A stretch of DNA of 32,196 nt. Source: Rhodobacterales bacterium CG15_BIG_FIL_POST_REV_8_21_14_020_59_13. Its GTDB lineage: Bacteria; Pseudomonadota; Alphaproteobacteria; Caulobacterales; Maricaulaceae. Numbering within the stretch: the first letter of the stretch is position 1; each line of letters begins with the position of its first letter. Below the pieces are notes generated by a model. That model ran no database searches. It was not told the origin of the DNA and saw only the letters and a list, made by a program, of their open reading frames with translations. The stretch covers positions 1-32,196 of the forward strand of contig PFFX01000155.1 of NCBI GenBank assembly GCA_002783385.1, written 5' to 3'. The translations under genes and the position numbers were made by a program. Of this stretch, positions 14,642 to 23,355 are shown in pieces.

Positions 14642-17509
14642 ATGAAGGAAGATGATTTCAAGCTGTGGCTGACCCGTGCGGGATATGCGGAGAACACTGT
14701 CAACACCCAGATGACCCAGGCCCGCCGACTTGATCAGGCGTATGGCGATCTTGACGAGCATTTTGACCGGGACAAGTTCACCGCCATCGCTGCAACGCTG
14801 AAATACTCCGCTCAGGACAAGCGCGATCAGGCACCCAACCCCTCCAAGCTCCCAATCGATGGGGACCTGTATTCCAACCTCGCAAGTTACAGGGCCACCC
14901 TGAATTTTTACCAGCGTTATCGCGACGATGATCAGGCGGGTCGAAAACCCAGAACCCCAAAACTGGGGGATGATCAGTTCTTCTCCGAAGTTAACCGCAT
15001 GATGGGCGTGTTCAAGGAACGGATGCCCGACTTCGCAGGCTTCGCGGAAGAGATAGGCCAGTTCTGGGAAACCGAGGGCAGCTACAAGCGCGATGCGCGC
15101 GACAGCGTGATCGCCGCTGCCACCAATTTCGACCAGACCGAAGAAGAATGCGGCCGCGCAGTCTACAAGGCGCTGGTGCAGGGCACACAGCAGGGCCTCC
15201 CGCTCAGCTGGCGCACGCAGGCGGAAATCTCCAAGGCACCTGCCGATCTCCAGACCCGCTTCTACGAAACGGTTGCCCGCCTGGCGCGCCTGGAAGCTGG
15301 TGACAACCAAGGCTTGCTGGAAAGCGCCCGAGAGCTTGAAAGCCTGAAGCAAGCAGGCCTGCCGGGTATGCGGCGGGGCGAGGTGCTCAGCATTGCGATC
15401 TCGGTTTACGGCACGGTCAACGTGAATGATGCCTGCTGGTTCAAAGTCCGCACCTTCGACCGGCTTGGCAAGGCCCTGATGGGACACAAATTCTTCGCCT
15501 CACCGCAATTCGAGCTGGCGGACTTCGAGAAGTTCCAGTGGGCGATGAACCGGATTCGTGACCAGCTCGATGACTGGAACTGGCGGACCGGCAGCCTGAC
15601 CGATGTGCAAGGTTTCATCTGGGTTGCCATGGCAGAAAACTGGGAGGAACCGGAAGTGTCGGACCTGACGCGCGAAGCAGTTGAGGAGGCCATGGACGAG
15701 TGCGAGGAGATCGGCGTCGAGGCCTTCCTCGCCAAATACCGGTTCGGCAAGCCGCGCGATTATTGGACCCGGCGGGAGCCGGAAGGGTTTCTGTTCCCGG
15801 CCAAGGCAATTGTTGGCGCGGCCTATGGCTTCATGCCCGAGGGCAAGCCGCAGAGCGCCAAGGAGTTTTACGGCGGCTATGGAGAGCAGGCCGCAAACGG
15901 GATCTTGCAGCGCTTAGGCTTTGAGATCGTGAGCACGAAAGGGGGCGAGATGGCTCCGGCAACCGAAGGCAAGCCCGCGATAGGGGCAAAACCAACCAAC
16001 CTGATTCTCTATGGCCCGCCCGGCACCGGCAAGACCTATGCCACGGCCAGCGAGGCGGTGCGGCTGTGCGATGGCACTGTCCCCGCCGATCGCGACGAAT
16101 TGATGCTGCGCTATCAGGAATTGTCCCGCAAGGGGCGGATCGGATTCGTAACTTTCCATCAGAGCTTCAGCTACGAAGACTTCGTCGAGGGGCTTCGGCC
16201 ACAGCAGGCGGAAACCGGTGACGAAGGCTCGCCCGACACTACGGGCTTCTCACTGGTGGCACGCGATGGTGTGTTCAAGGAAATGGCGCGGGTCGCAGGC
16301 GAGAACAAGGGCCGCGCGCTCTCGCATGATCTTCCGCCGTTCGATGGAAGCCGAAAGATCTTCAAGATGTCGCTTGGCAGGAGCTGGGCGTCCGAAGATG
16401 ATGCCATTTACCAAGGCGCGCTGGAGGGAGGCTACGTAGTCCTTGGATGGGGCGGCGAAGTCGACTGGTCGGATCAGCGGTTCGACGATTGGGAGGCGAT
16501 CAAGGAGCGCTGGCGGCAAGACCATCCCGATGCTCATGGCAACGACCCCAACATGTCGCAGATCTATACCTTCCGCAGCAACATGGAGGTCGGATCGCTG
16601 ATTGTCATTTCGGATGGCAACATGAAGTTCCGCGCCGTTGCCGAAGTGACCAGCGACTATCGCTTCGTTCCTGGACCGGACGGCGAATACAATCACCGCC
16701 GCAGCGTACGCTGGCTGTGGCACACCGAGGACAGTCTTCCGCGGGAACGCATCTACAAGAAACAGCTTAGCCAGGTTTCCGCATACCAGATGCAGGGACG
16801 GCAGGTGATTTGGGATGCGCTCGAGCAGATCGTGGCCTCGGGCGGCGATGCCGTGGCAACCAGCGGTGAGCCGGAACCCTATGTCCTCATCATCGACGAG
16901 ATCAACAGGGCCAACATCTCCAAGGTATTCGGCGAACTGATCACCCTGCTGGAGCAGGATAAGCGCGCGGGACAGCCTAATGCACTGAGCGTGAAGCTGC
17001 CCTATTCCGGCGAAGAATTCTCAGTCCCGGCCAATCTCCACGTCATCGGCACGATGAACACAGCCGACCGCTCAATCGCCCTGCTCGACACGGCACTGCG
17101 ACGCCGGTTCGAATTCCGCGAAGTGATGCCCGAGCCCGATGTCCTCGAAGATGCTGCTGCGCCGACAGGGGTCGATCTGCCCATGGTGTTGCGCACGCTG
17201 AACGAGCGGATCGAGTATCTTTTCGATCGCGAACACCAAATCGGCCACGCCTACTTTATGGCCTGCAAGAGCCGGGCAGACGTGGATGCGTGCATGCGAG
17301 TGCGAATCATTCCCCTCTTGTCGGAATACTTCTTCGATGACTGGAACAAGATTGCACTGGTTCTTGGTGATCGGGACGGGAGCAGATTCCTCGAGCGGGT
17401 CGAGCTCAAGCCGCCGGTCGGGCTCGATGAAGACGGCGAGGCACCCTCTCGATGGCGATGGAATGTTCGATCGGCATTCCCGCCGGATGCCTACTCGGGC
17501 CTGTCGTGA
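14642..17509 (+). CDS. mcrB: McrB-type GTPase with inserted PUA/EVE-like domain
   Basis: The 955-residue protein carries Walker A GPPGTGKT (458-465), Walker B with IIDEINRANIS (D752, E753), and the McrB signature NTADRS (806-811), so it belongs to the McrB branch of AAA+ GTPases that drive the McrC nuclease. The N-terminal 100 residues form a small helical domain ahead of a long unclassified region (100-440). Between Walker A and Walker B about 120 residues (roughly 571-692) form an unusual insert with KMSLGRSW, VVLGWGGE, GSLIVISDG and a VRWLWH end, resembling a PUA/EVE-type domain. The stop overlaps the mcrC GTG start (GTGA), so the two are coupled. Confidence 0.92.
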   Translation: MKEDDFKLWLTRAGYAENTVNTQMTQARRLDQAYGDLDEHFDRDKFTAIAATLKYSAQDKRDQAPNPSKLPIDGDLYSNLASYRATLNFYQRYRDDDQAGRKPRTPKLGDDQFFSEVNRMMGVFKERMPDFAGFAEEIGQFWETEGSYKRDARDSVIAAATNFDQTEEECGRAVYKALVQGTQQGLPLSWRTQAEISKAPADLQTRFYETVARLARLEAGDNQGLLESARELESLKQAGLPGMRRGEVLSIAISVYGTVNVNDACWFKVRTFDRLGKALMGHKFFASPQFELADFEKFQWAMNRIRDQLDDWNWRTGSLTDVQGFIWVAMAENWEEPEVSDLTREAVEEAMDECEEIGVEAFLAKYRFGKPRDYWTRREPEGFLFPAKAIVGAAYGFMPEGKPQSAKEFYGGYGEQAANGILQRLGFEIVSTKGGEMAPATEGKPAIGAKPTNLILYGPPGTGKTYATASEAVRLCDGTVPADRDELMLRYQELSRKGRIGFVTFHQSFSYEDFVEGLRPQQAETGDEGSPDTTGFSLVARDGVFKEMARVAGENKGRALSHDLPPFDGSRKIFKMSLGRSWASEDDAIYQGALEGGYVVLGWGGEVDWSDQRFDDWEAIKERWRQDHPDAHGNDPNMSQIYTFRSNMEVGSLIVISDGNMKFRAVAEVTSDYRFVPGPDGEYNHRRSVRWLWHTEDSLPRERIYKKQLSQVSAYQMQGRQVIWDALEQIVASGGDAVATSGEPEPYVLIIDEINRANISKVFGELITLLEQDKRAGQPNALSVKLPYSGEEFSVPANLHVIGTMNTADRSIALLDTALRRRFEFREVMPEPDVLEDAAAPTGVDLPMVLRTLNERIEYLFDREHQIGHAYFMACKSRADVDACMRVRIIPLLSEYFFDDWNKIALVLGDRDGSRFLERVELKPPVGLDEDGEAPSRWRWNVRSAFPPDAYSGLS

Positions 17510-18816
17510 TCCAGCGCTCGGTCCTCGAATGGCAGTCCCTGCCATATGGCGATGGGCATGACGAAATCCCCGTCTGGGCGGCAGACCAGCTTGCGGGCGT
17601 AGCGAAGCAGTCTCCGCTGGGCGGTGAAAGCGGCGGACGCATACTGACGCTGGGGCGAAAATCTCTGCGCGCCGGGCAGGTGGTGGGGATTGTAGCGGGA
17701 GAAGGCTGCACACTGGAAATACTCCCGAAGATCGATTTCCCTGCGGAGGCTGACGACGCGCACAAGCGCGGGTTGATCCGTGAAAGGCTGGTGCATCTGC
17801 TTGCCGTCGCTCTGGACATCCAGATTGATGGCGGGGCGATGACCGAACTTGGCTGGCAGAAGGACAGCCTACTCGAAATCCTCATTCGGCTGTTCAGCAC
17901 AAAGCTGCTGGATGCCGTCCGTCAGGGCGTTCCCAGACGCTACATCGACTGTGAGGATGACCTTCGAGCGCTAAGAGGACGCCTCGATATTGGGCGTCAG
18001 TTCACCGTTCTGGCGGTTGACCCGTCCAAGCTTGCTTGCCGATATGACGAGCTTTCGAGCGATACAGCTTTGAATCAAATCATGAAGGCAGCAGTCGATA
18101 GACTCGGTCGCCTTGCGCGCACGAGTGATAATCAGAGGCGGTTATCGGAACTGGCGTTTGGTTATGCCGAAGTTTCGTCGGTTCCGCCGAGCGCCCTACG
18201 CTGGCAGGATGTTCAGCTCGACCGCACAAATGCGCGATGGAAGGATCTGTTCGCGCTTGCGAAGTTCATTCTAGGCGATCGATTTCAGACCACCTCGATG
18301 GGCACTCAGGCTGGCTTCTCGCTACTTTTTGAGATGAACACTCTGTTCGAGCAATATGTCGGTCGGATGATGCGCCGCGCTCTCGTTGGCAGCGGTCTGA
18401 CCGTTCATTTACAGGGCGGGCGGCTGTTCTGTCTGGAATCTGTCGAGGAGGGCCGGCGCCTCTTTCAAACCAAGCCTGACATATTGATCAAGGATGGTGG
18501 TCGGGTAATCCAGGTCATCGACACAAAATGGAAACGCATTTCCCCGCAAATCGAAGACGCCAAACAGGGCATCTCCCAAGCTGATGTCTACCAGATGATG
18601 GCTTATGGTCAGCTCTACGAGTGTGAGGCACTGACTCTGCTTTACCCGCACCATGGCGAGCTCTTAGAAGTGCCGGGTGTGACAGGTACATTTGCGGTGC
18701 CGCACAGCCTCCAGCGTCTGTCGGCTGCAACTATCGATATTTCGCGCAAAACAGGAATCAAGGATGCGCTCAGGCAGATTGCTGGTTACCATTTATCAGA
18801 TGCGAGGTTGTCGTAG
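17506..18816 (+). CDS. mcrC: McrC-type nuclease subunit
   Basis: McrC is the endonuclease partner of the McrB GTPase. The 436-residue product, from the GTG at 17506 that overlaps the mcrB stop, has an N-terminal beta-rich region with the GRKSLRAGQVVGIV and LEILPKI segments seen in McrC proteins, and a C-terminal PD-(D/E)xK nuclease core with PDIL (D325) and VIDTKWK (D339, K341), followed by the DVYQMMAYGQLY motif. An earlier in-frame ATG at 17452 lies inside mcrB and is unlikely. No gene follows in this direction; the next gene is convergent. Confidence 0.93.
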   Translation: MIQRSVLEWQSLPYGDGHDEIPVWAADQLAGVAKQSPLGGESGGRILTLGRKSLRAGQVVGIVAGEGCTLEILPKIDFPAEADDAHKRGLIRERLVHLLAVALDIQIDGGAMTELGWQKDSLLEILIRLFSTKLLDAVRQGVPRRYIDCEDDLRALRGRLDIGRQFTVLAVDPSKLACRYDELSSDTALNQIMKAAVDRLGRLARTSDNQRRLSELAFGYAEVSSVPPSALRWQDVQLDRTNARWKDLFALAKFILGDRFQTTSMGTQAGFSLLFEMNTLFEQYVGRMMRRALVGSGLTVHLQGGRLFCLESVEEGRRLFQTKPDILIKDGGRVIQVIDTKWKRISPQIEDAKQGISQADVYQMMAYGQLYECEALTLLYPHHGELLEVPGVTGTFAVPHSLQRLSAATIDISRKTGIKDALRQIAGYHLSDARLS

Positions 18817-19032
18817 GTGTCGAGTTATTTTCCTAGCCAGTTTCGGATATTCCCGCACCGTACGTCTAAAACATCATCGTGCTTCCACGAAATCAGATCG
18901 TCTGCGAGGTCAGCATTTAGGCCGGTTGCTGAACGGCGGGTTGCGGTTGGCTAGAGGCGGAAAGCGGTCAGTCGATCAAATGTGAAATTCCATCACTATC
19001 CCGCTCAAGTCTGTGGGAACCTTCTGAAGTCG

Positions 19033-19347
19033 TCAGTTCGCAATTGCGCGTAATGCTTTTTCCATCGAGAAGATGGTGCTGGTTCCATCCGCGAAGGTCA
19101 CGCCGAAGCATCGTGTGGTAAATCCGACACCACGGCCATGGGTAGGATAATAAGAGGCAGGCGACGATTCCAACGTCCATTTGGTCTTGGCGCAATAAGC
19201 CAGATATGCCGCGCCGATGTCGCTTTCATCCGCTCCGGTAAATGGCGCCTTGTCAGGCTGTTCCTTTAATACTCCAGAGAAATGATCGAGCGCTGCTTTG
19301 ATGGTGGGGAAGGAACGACCTGTCGCAAGCGACACCGATTTTACCAT
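19033..19347 (-). CDS. DUF3223 domain protein downstream of ietS
   Basis: The 104-residue product matches my memory of the DUF3223 family, which shares its fold with plant DCL-type proteins. It has the pattern of an N-terminal SFPTIKAALDHFSGVL helix, a central GADESDIGAAYLAYC stretch, and a C-terminal RGVGFTTRCFGVTFADG segment with an FS-K-like ending. The ATG at 19347 is preceded by AAAGGAGTTTCG, a good ribosome site; the longer frame upstream lacks this. It lies 40 bp after ietS on the same strand, so it is probably in the same transcript. The function is unknown; whether it belongs to the defence locus cannot be told from the sequence. Confidence 0.7.
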   Translation of the reverse strand: MVKSVSLATGRSFPTIKAALDHFSGVLKEQPDKAPFTGADESDIGAAYLAYCAKTKWTLESSPASYYPTHGRGVGFTTRCFGVTFADGTSTIFSMEKALRAIAN

Positions 19348-19387
19348 TCGAAACTCCTTTCCTCGTAGCGGGTCAGATTTGATGTCG

Positions 19388-21892
19388 TTACACGCGCGGA
19401 GTAATGCGCGCGGCGGTACGGATATCCGCGATTTGGGTTCCGAGCGCCTGAAGATTTTGCCGCATATCATTGAATACCGGTTGCTCAGACGCCGGATCAC
19501 TTATCGTCACGATCGCAGTGAACGGTACGCCTTCCTCGGGCATCACCTCACCAGCGCGAGTGAGATAGTCGACGAAGAGGCGCCAGTTGGAAGACGGCCC
19601 GACCCCTTTCGGAAACGTCTTCGCCAAAACTTTCACCGGGCTCCATTTCAGATCGTGTTCAATGAGCTCGGCTTCAACGGCAGGGGATTCCCGCTTTGAC
19701 GGCAGGTACAACGGCTCGAGCCGCCCTTTCCAGCCTCCGGCGGCCTGTTCTTGTTGCAGCGTCGCATTGATATTGACCCTCACGAACTCAGATCCGAAGC
19801 GCGCATCGAGCGGTGGCGTCGATATCAACGTGATCTTTGCCCGGCCGCGACATTTGCCGCCCGGGCCGACGAGAGAGGCAGGCCAAGCGAACCGGAAGTT
19901 AATCTGCTGATCGCGCTGGATGCGCGAGGCAAAAACCAGCGTGATCGCGTGATCGCCAGTTTCTAGGATCCGATCCGCTGACGGCGGCATTCCAAATCCC
20001 ACAAAATGCCTGGCAATCGGCGCAAGTTCTTTTGACTGCATAGTCGTGGGTATTTCTGCATGATGCACCAGCAGTCCGATCAAAGTCTCGCGAGACACCT
20101 CGCCTTCGATGGCATGATCTAGGACGGCAGCAGTTTTCGCCGCAAGCGGCGCAGCATAGCTCGTACCGCAACCGTCGATGATGGTGCCGTCGGGCAGGAT
20201 CGAAAATAGGCCATGGCCGAGCTCGGAATGCTGAGTGCCGGACCCGCCGATATGCGCGAGGTCGGGCTTGACGCCCGCACGCATTCCGGGCCCCCTGCGG
20301 CTGAACCGTGTCGGTGCGAAAGCCATACACCCGTCGTGTCCAGGAGGATTGAGCGCTGCGACCGCGACGTTGCGTGCGCTCTCCGCAGGGGTCAGCAAGC
20401 CATCGTTCCGGGCATTCACAAGATTCGTGAGCGCTGTGGCGGCGTCCGCAGGCCATTCCGGACGAAGGTCTTGAGGCGCGATGTTGCCTGCAGAAATGAA
20501 TACGATGGCGTTATTTGCTTCGGCGATCTGATCAAGCCGAGCGGCATGCTGACTGTATCGGTCGGGCGTCGCTGGTTGCAGAATATTGAGGCTCATATTG
20601 AATACGCGCACCCCGTGGCGGGCCTGCGCATCGGAAACGGCGTTGGCCATTTCGTCGAAGAACTGGGGCAATCCTTCAGGATAATATGATGCAAAGGCGC
20701 CAGCTTTTCCCTCGTTCGGGAAAACAGCGACGTCGACCAATTCCGCTCCGTCCGGTTCGGGACAGGTTTCTAGTCCGTTCAATGCGCCCCCAACGGCGGC
20801 CAAGCCTCCGATAAAGGTGCCGTGCGAAAGATCGGAATCTTCGCTAGCCAAGATGTCCCAGCGATCGATGACCCAGTCCGATAGTGCATCGCTTATCCCG
20901 CCATCGATGATGCCGAGCCGCGGATGCGTTCTCCGAGTATCTCGCGCGGGCATAGCCAAGTCGGTTGGCCACGCCCGGGCTGCACCTTCCGCTGTCGCAG
21001 ACCTCACGACAATGCCTGGAAGCTCAATACGCCTTACGAGCGGGTGCTTTTCCAGAAAGCGCAGCAGTTGCGTGTGGCGCTCAATATCGGGACTGAAATC
21101 CGGTAACTCGCGTCGGCGTTCGGTGGCAGACGTATCATCCAGACGGAGAATAGGTTGATCGGCCGACTGATCCAGTCGCACCGCGAGTACCGCTTGCTTG
21201 TCGCGATGAAAGGACAGCCGTTCGACCGCAAGCCCATGTCCAAGATCTCTAAACCCTCCAATGAAAGTCTCGATAAGGCGCCTGTGGCCCGTGTCCAGCC
21301 GATCCCATTCCGATCGGGGAGGAGGGCTTTCGAACAGTTCGACCTGATAACTGCTGCCCGTCATGGGATTAGCAAGCCAAGCCACGGCTTCCTCAACCGA
21401 GAAGCTTCGCCGATCCGCCGCGCTATAAATTTCGATACGATCGATGGCACCCGTTTCGCTCTTTCGCGACGTCGGGTGCGGTTCTTCCTTCTGCTTATAT
21501 TCGTTGAAGCGCATCTCAGTGTGCGTTTCCGCTTTCGCGATTTCCGCAGCGACTTGGAGGATTGTCGACGGGCGCGCCTCGATGAGCATCACGCCAAGAT
21601 CGCCTCCTCCGACTATGGGCGTGCGATCGCTGCGAAACAGACTTTGGACCGGGCGATGACTCTTGGCCCAAGCTTCCCTTCGCAAGATGACCTTTACGTA
21701 CCCGACGTCGCCCTGTGACTGCGCGCTGAGCACTCCTGAGATCGTCTCGATCTGCCCAATCAGGGTATCGCGGTGTGTGCGGAACTCGGCATCGCGATGT
21801 GCGAAGAAATCCTTCCGACCGCCGCCACCGCCAGCTTCGCGCGCTTGCTCATAATTTTCAGGATTGAGGACAATCTGGATCGGGCTAGCCAT
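19388..21892 (-). CDS. ietS: IetS, S8 subtilisin-like serine protease of an ietAS locus
   Basis: The 834-residue protein has the S8 catalytic residues in order: D330 in LGIIDGG, H357 in SHGTF, the oxyanion Asn N470 in FISAGN, and S578 in GTSYAAP. It has an N-terminal extension of about 310 residues and a C-terminal beta-rich domain (about 630-834). No secretion signal is seen, so it is probably cytoplasmic. It overlaps the AAA ATPase gene by 8 bp. The AAA ATPase plus S8 protease pair matches ietAS, first studied on the Ti plasmid pTiC58 for plasmid stability and later reported as an anti-phage defence system. The substrate is unknown. Confidence 0.9.
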   Translation of the reverse strand: MASPIQIVLNPENYEQAREAGGGGGRKDFFAHRDAEFRTHRDTLIGQIETISGVLSAQSQGDVGYVKVILRREAWAKSHRPVQSLFRSDRTPIVGGGDLGVMLIEARPSTILQVAAEIAKAETHTEMRFNEYKQKEEPHPTSRKSETGAIDRIEIYSAADRRSFSVEEAVAWLANPMTGSSYQVELFESPPPRSEWDRLDTGHRRLIETFIGGFRDLGHGLAVERLSFHRDKQAVLAVRLDQSADQPILRLDDTSATERRRELPDFSPDIERHTQLLRFLEKHPLVRRIELPGIVVRSATAEGAARAWPTDLAMPARDTRRTHPRLGIIDGGISDALSDWVIDRWDILASEDSDLSHGTFIGGLAAVGGALNGLETCPEPDGAELVDVAVFPNEGKAGAFASYYPEGLPQFFDEMANAVSDAQARHGVRVFNMSLNILQPATPDRYSQHAARLDQIAEANNAIVFISAGNIAPQDLRPEWPADAATALTNLVNARNDGLLTPAESARNVAVAALNPPGHDGCMAFAPTRFSRRGPGMRAGVKPDLAHIGGSGTQHSELGHGLFSILPDGTIIDGCGTSYAAPLAAKTAAVLDHAIEGEVSRETLIGLLVHHAEIPTTMQSKELAPIARHFVGFGMPPSADRILETGDHAITLVFASRIQRDQQINFRFAWPASLVGPGGKCRGRAKITLISTPPLDARFGSEFVRVNINATLQQEQAAGGWKGRLEPLYLPSKRESPAVEAELIEHDLKWSPVKVLAKTFPKGVGPSSNWRLFVDYLTRAGEVMPEEGVPFTAIVTISDPASEQPVFNDMRQNLQALGTQIADIRTAARITPRV

Positions 21893-23087
21893 TCGTCACC
21901 TCATTCTCTGACTTTGCTGCGCGGCCCAGCTGTCGGCTGACCGTCGATTTGTCCTTGCCTGCTATTTCGCCGATATCGGCCATCGAGAAGCCAAGAATCG
22001 GGTCATCGCGCATCGCTCTAAACAGGTTGCTCGTGTCGTCGAAAAGCAGGGCCCGCCGTTCGCTCTGGACCCGTGCGGCATTGAGCGTAGCGAACTGGCG
22101 CAAGGTATCGAGGAGGCCGCGCTTATCTTCAGCCCGAACCGTCGTCGCTTTCTTGTAGGTGCGAACGAGCGACTCGATCTCGGCGCCTGTGGAGCCTTCG
22201 GTGAACCATGCGATTAGCCGTAGATGCACGTCGGGAGCTTTGATTGGTGGCATGAAATTCGCAGCGATTGCTTTGCGCATTTCAAAATCAGGTTTCGGAA
22301 TTTCAAGCTGGACTTCGAACCGGCGCCAAACGGCTGGATCAAGCAGCTTCGGGTGATTTGTGATGCCGATTGTGAAACCCACATCGCGCCGGATGTCGAG
22401 ATTCTGCAAAAGAGCATTCACTACGCGCTTGATTTCACCGACTTCCTGCGGGTCATCTCGAACTTTGGCGATCGCGTCAAATTCATCAAGAAGGAGAATG
22501 CACCGATGCCGATTGGCAAACGCAAACAGATTGCCGATATTCCGTGCTGTGGTTCCAAGAAATGACGACACCAGACCATCAAGCTTGACCAACACGACTG
22601 GCAAATCGAGTTGTTGCGCAATCCATAACGCTAGGCGCGTTTTGCCCGTCCCGGGCGCGCCATAAATAAGGCAGGTTTTGGATGGCCGAATGTCGATTTC
22701 CGACAGAACATCGAAATTCGCCCATTCCTCGATAATCGTCCGGATTGCTTGGCTTACCCTTGAATTGAACAACGGCGGCGACGCCTGAATATCGCTAGGA
22801 AAGAAAATATCGGCAAGCGCCGCCGACGTCTCGCGATCGACAGGTAGAGGCGTGTTGCGTGTCAGAACCTCGCCAGCAACGATCGATTTCGACCGCTCGA
22901 TGCGACTGGGTGAGAGCTCTTTGGTTCGATCCGCAGTCGTTAAAATGCTGGACAGCGCCGCCGACTGTTTTGGGTCGCCATCCTTCGCGATCGCGTCACG
23001 CAGGCGCTCGATCTGTTTGCGCGTCGCTGGCGATGCCTCTGCGATTGCTGCTCGACAGAGCGCTTGGATGATTGAGAAGTGTTCCAT
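21885..23087 (-). CDS. ietA: IetA, AAA+ ATPase of an ietAS locus
   Basis: The product (400 residues from the ATG at 23087) has a short helical N-terminus, Walker A GAPGTGKT (about 143-150), Walker B LLLDEFDA (D201, E202), and a AAA lid. Residues near the end, DIGEIAGKDKSTVSRQLGR, form a helix-turn-helix, unusual for a plain AAA ATPase. The start at 23087 has a weak GGGA about 7 bp upstream; an ATG at 23099 would add four residues, and the longer open frame runs through the promoter so is unlikely. It precedes and overlaps ietS by 8 bp. It probably controls the protease, with nucleotide-dependent remodelling of a target. Confidence 0.9.
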   Translation of the reverse strand: MEHFSIIQALCRAAIAEASPATRKQIERLRDAIAKDGDPKQSAALSSILTTADRTKELSPSRIERSKSIVAGEVLTRNTPLPVDRETSAALADIFFPSDIQASPPLFNSRVSQAIRTIIEEWANFDVLSEIDIRPSKTCLIYGAPGTGKTRLALWIAQQLDLPVVLVKLDGLVSSFLGTTARNIGNLFAFANRHRCILLLDEFDAIAKVRDDPQEVGEIKRVVNALLQNLDIRRDVGFTIGITNHPKLLDPAVWRRFEVQLEIPKPDFEMRKAIAANFMPPIKAPDVHLRLIAWFTEGSTGAEIESLVRTYKKATTVRAEDKRGLLDTLRQFATLNAARVQSERRALLFDDTSNLFRAMRDDPILGFSMADIGEIAGKDKSTVSRQLGRAAKSENEVTNG

Positions 23088-23129
23088 AAGCAGTCCCATA
23101 TGCGGTTGCGTCGAGTAGGCGCTATGATG

Positions 23130-23158
23130 CGTATAACGAGCGATATGATGCATATCAA
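23130..23158 (-). promoter_or_regulatory. Promoter of the ietAS operon with operator palindrome
   Basis: On the minus strand TTGATA (-35, 23153-23158) and TATACG (-10, 23130-23135) are spaced by exactly 17 bp, about 40 bp upstream of ietA. The perfect inverted repeat GATATG-ATG-CATATC (23142-23156) covers the spacer and -35, and a related imperfect copy (TATGATGCGTAT, 23123-23134) overlaps the -10. The two sites are about 21 bp apart, two helical turns. This is the arrangement of a repressor operator; the likeliest binder is the HTH of IetA. Confidence 0.65.
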
Positions 23159-23341
23159 CTCACTTCGTTGCTATTTTATTAGATTGTGATGCACTGTTAT
23201 GGTCTGTAACGCTTTCTCCGGAGGTCGGTCAGATTTGCTGTAAAGGTGGCGATCCACGGCGTTGTGCCGCTTAGACTGAAAGGCTCTTACGCACGCGAAA
23301 TATCTGCGCGGTAGTCCAGTGCATTCAATCTAAGTCAGACT

Positions 23342-23355
23342 GCACTCTAGAGTGC
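23342..23355. repeat. 14-bp palindrome
   Basis: GCACTCTAGAGTGC (23342-23355) is a perfect 14-bp palindrome centred on CTAG, in the gap between the small ORF and the ietA promoter. It is not followed by a T-run and so does not look like a terminator. It could be a protein-binding site. The stop codon of the small upstream ORF falls inside it. The bases 23159-23341 hold no gene I can support. Confidence 0.35.

Noticed and set aside
14642-14940. Site-specific recombinase at the N-terminus of the McrB protein
   Set aside because: Only a core-binding-like helical pattern is present; the catalytic Arg-His-Arg-Tyr domain is absent.
11098-18816. BREX or DISARM system
   Set aside because: There is a large adenine methyltransferase but no PglZ, BrxC, BrxL, DrmA, DrmB or helicase gene nearby; the partners are McrB and McrC.
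18817-19032. Terminator in the gap between mcrC and the DUF3223 gene
   Set aside because: The gap has no clear GC-rich stem followed by a T-run on either strand; only short, weak repeats are seen.
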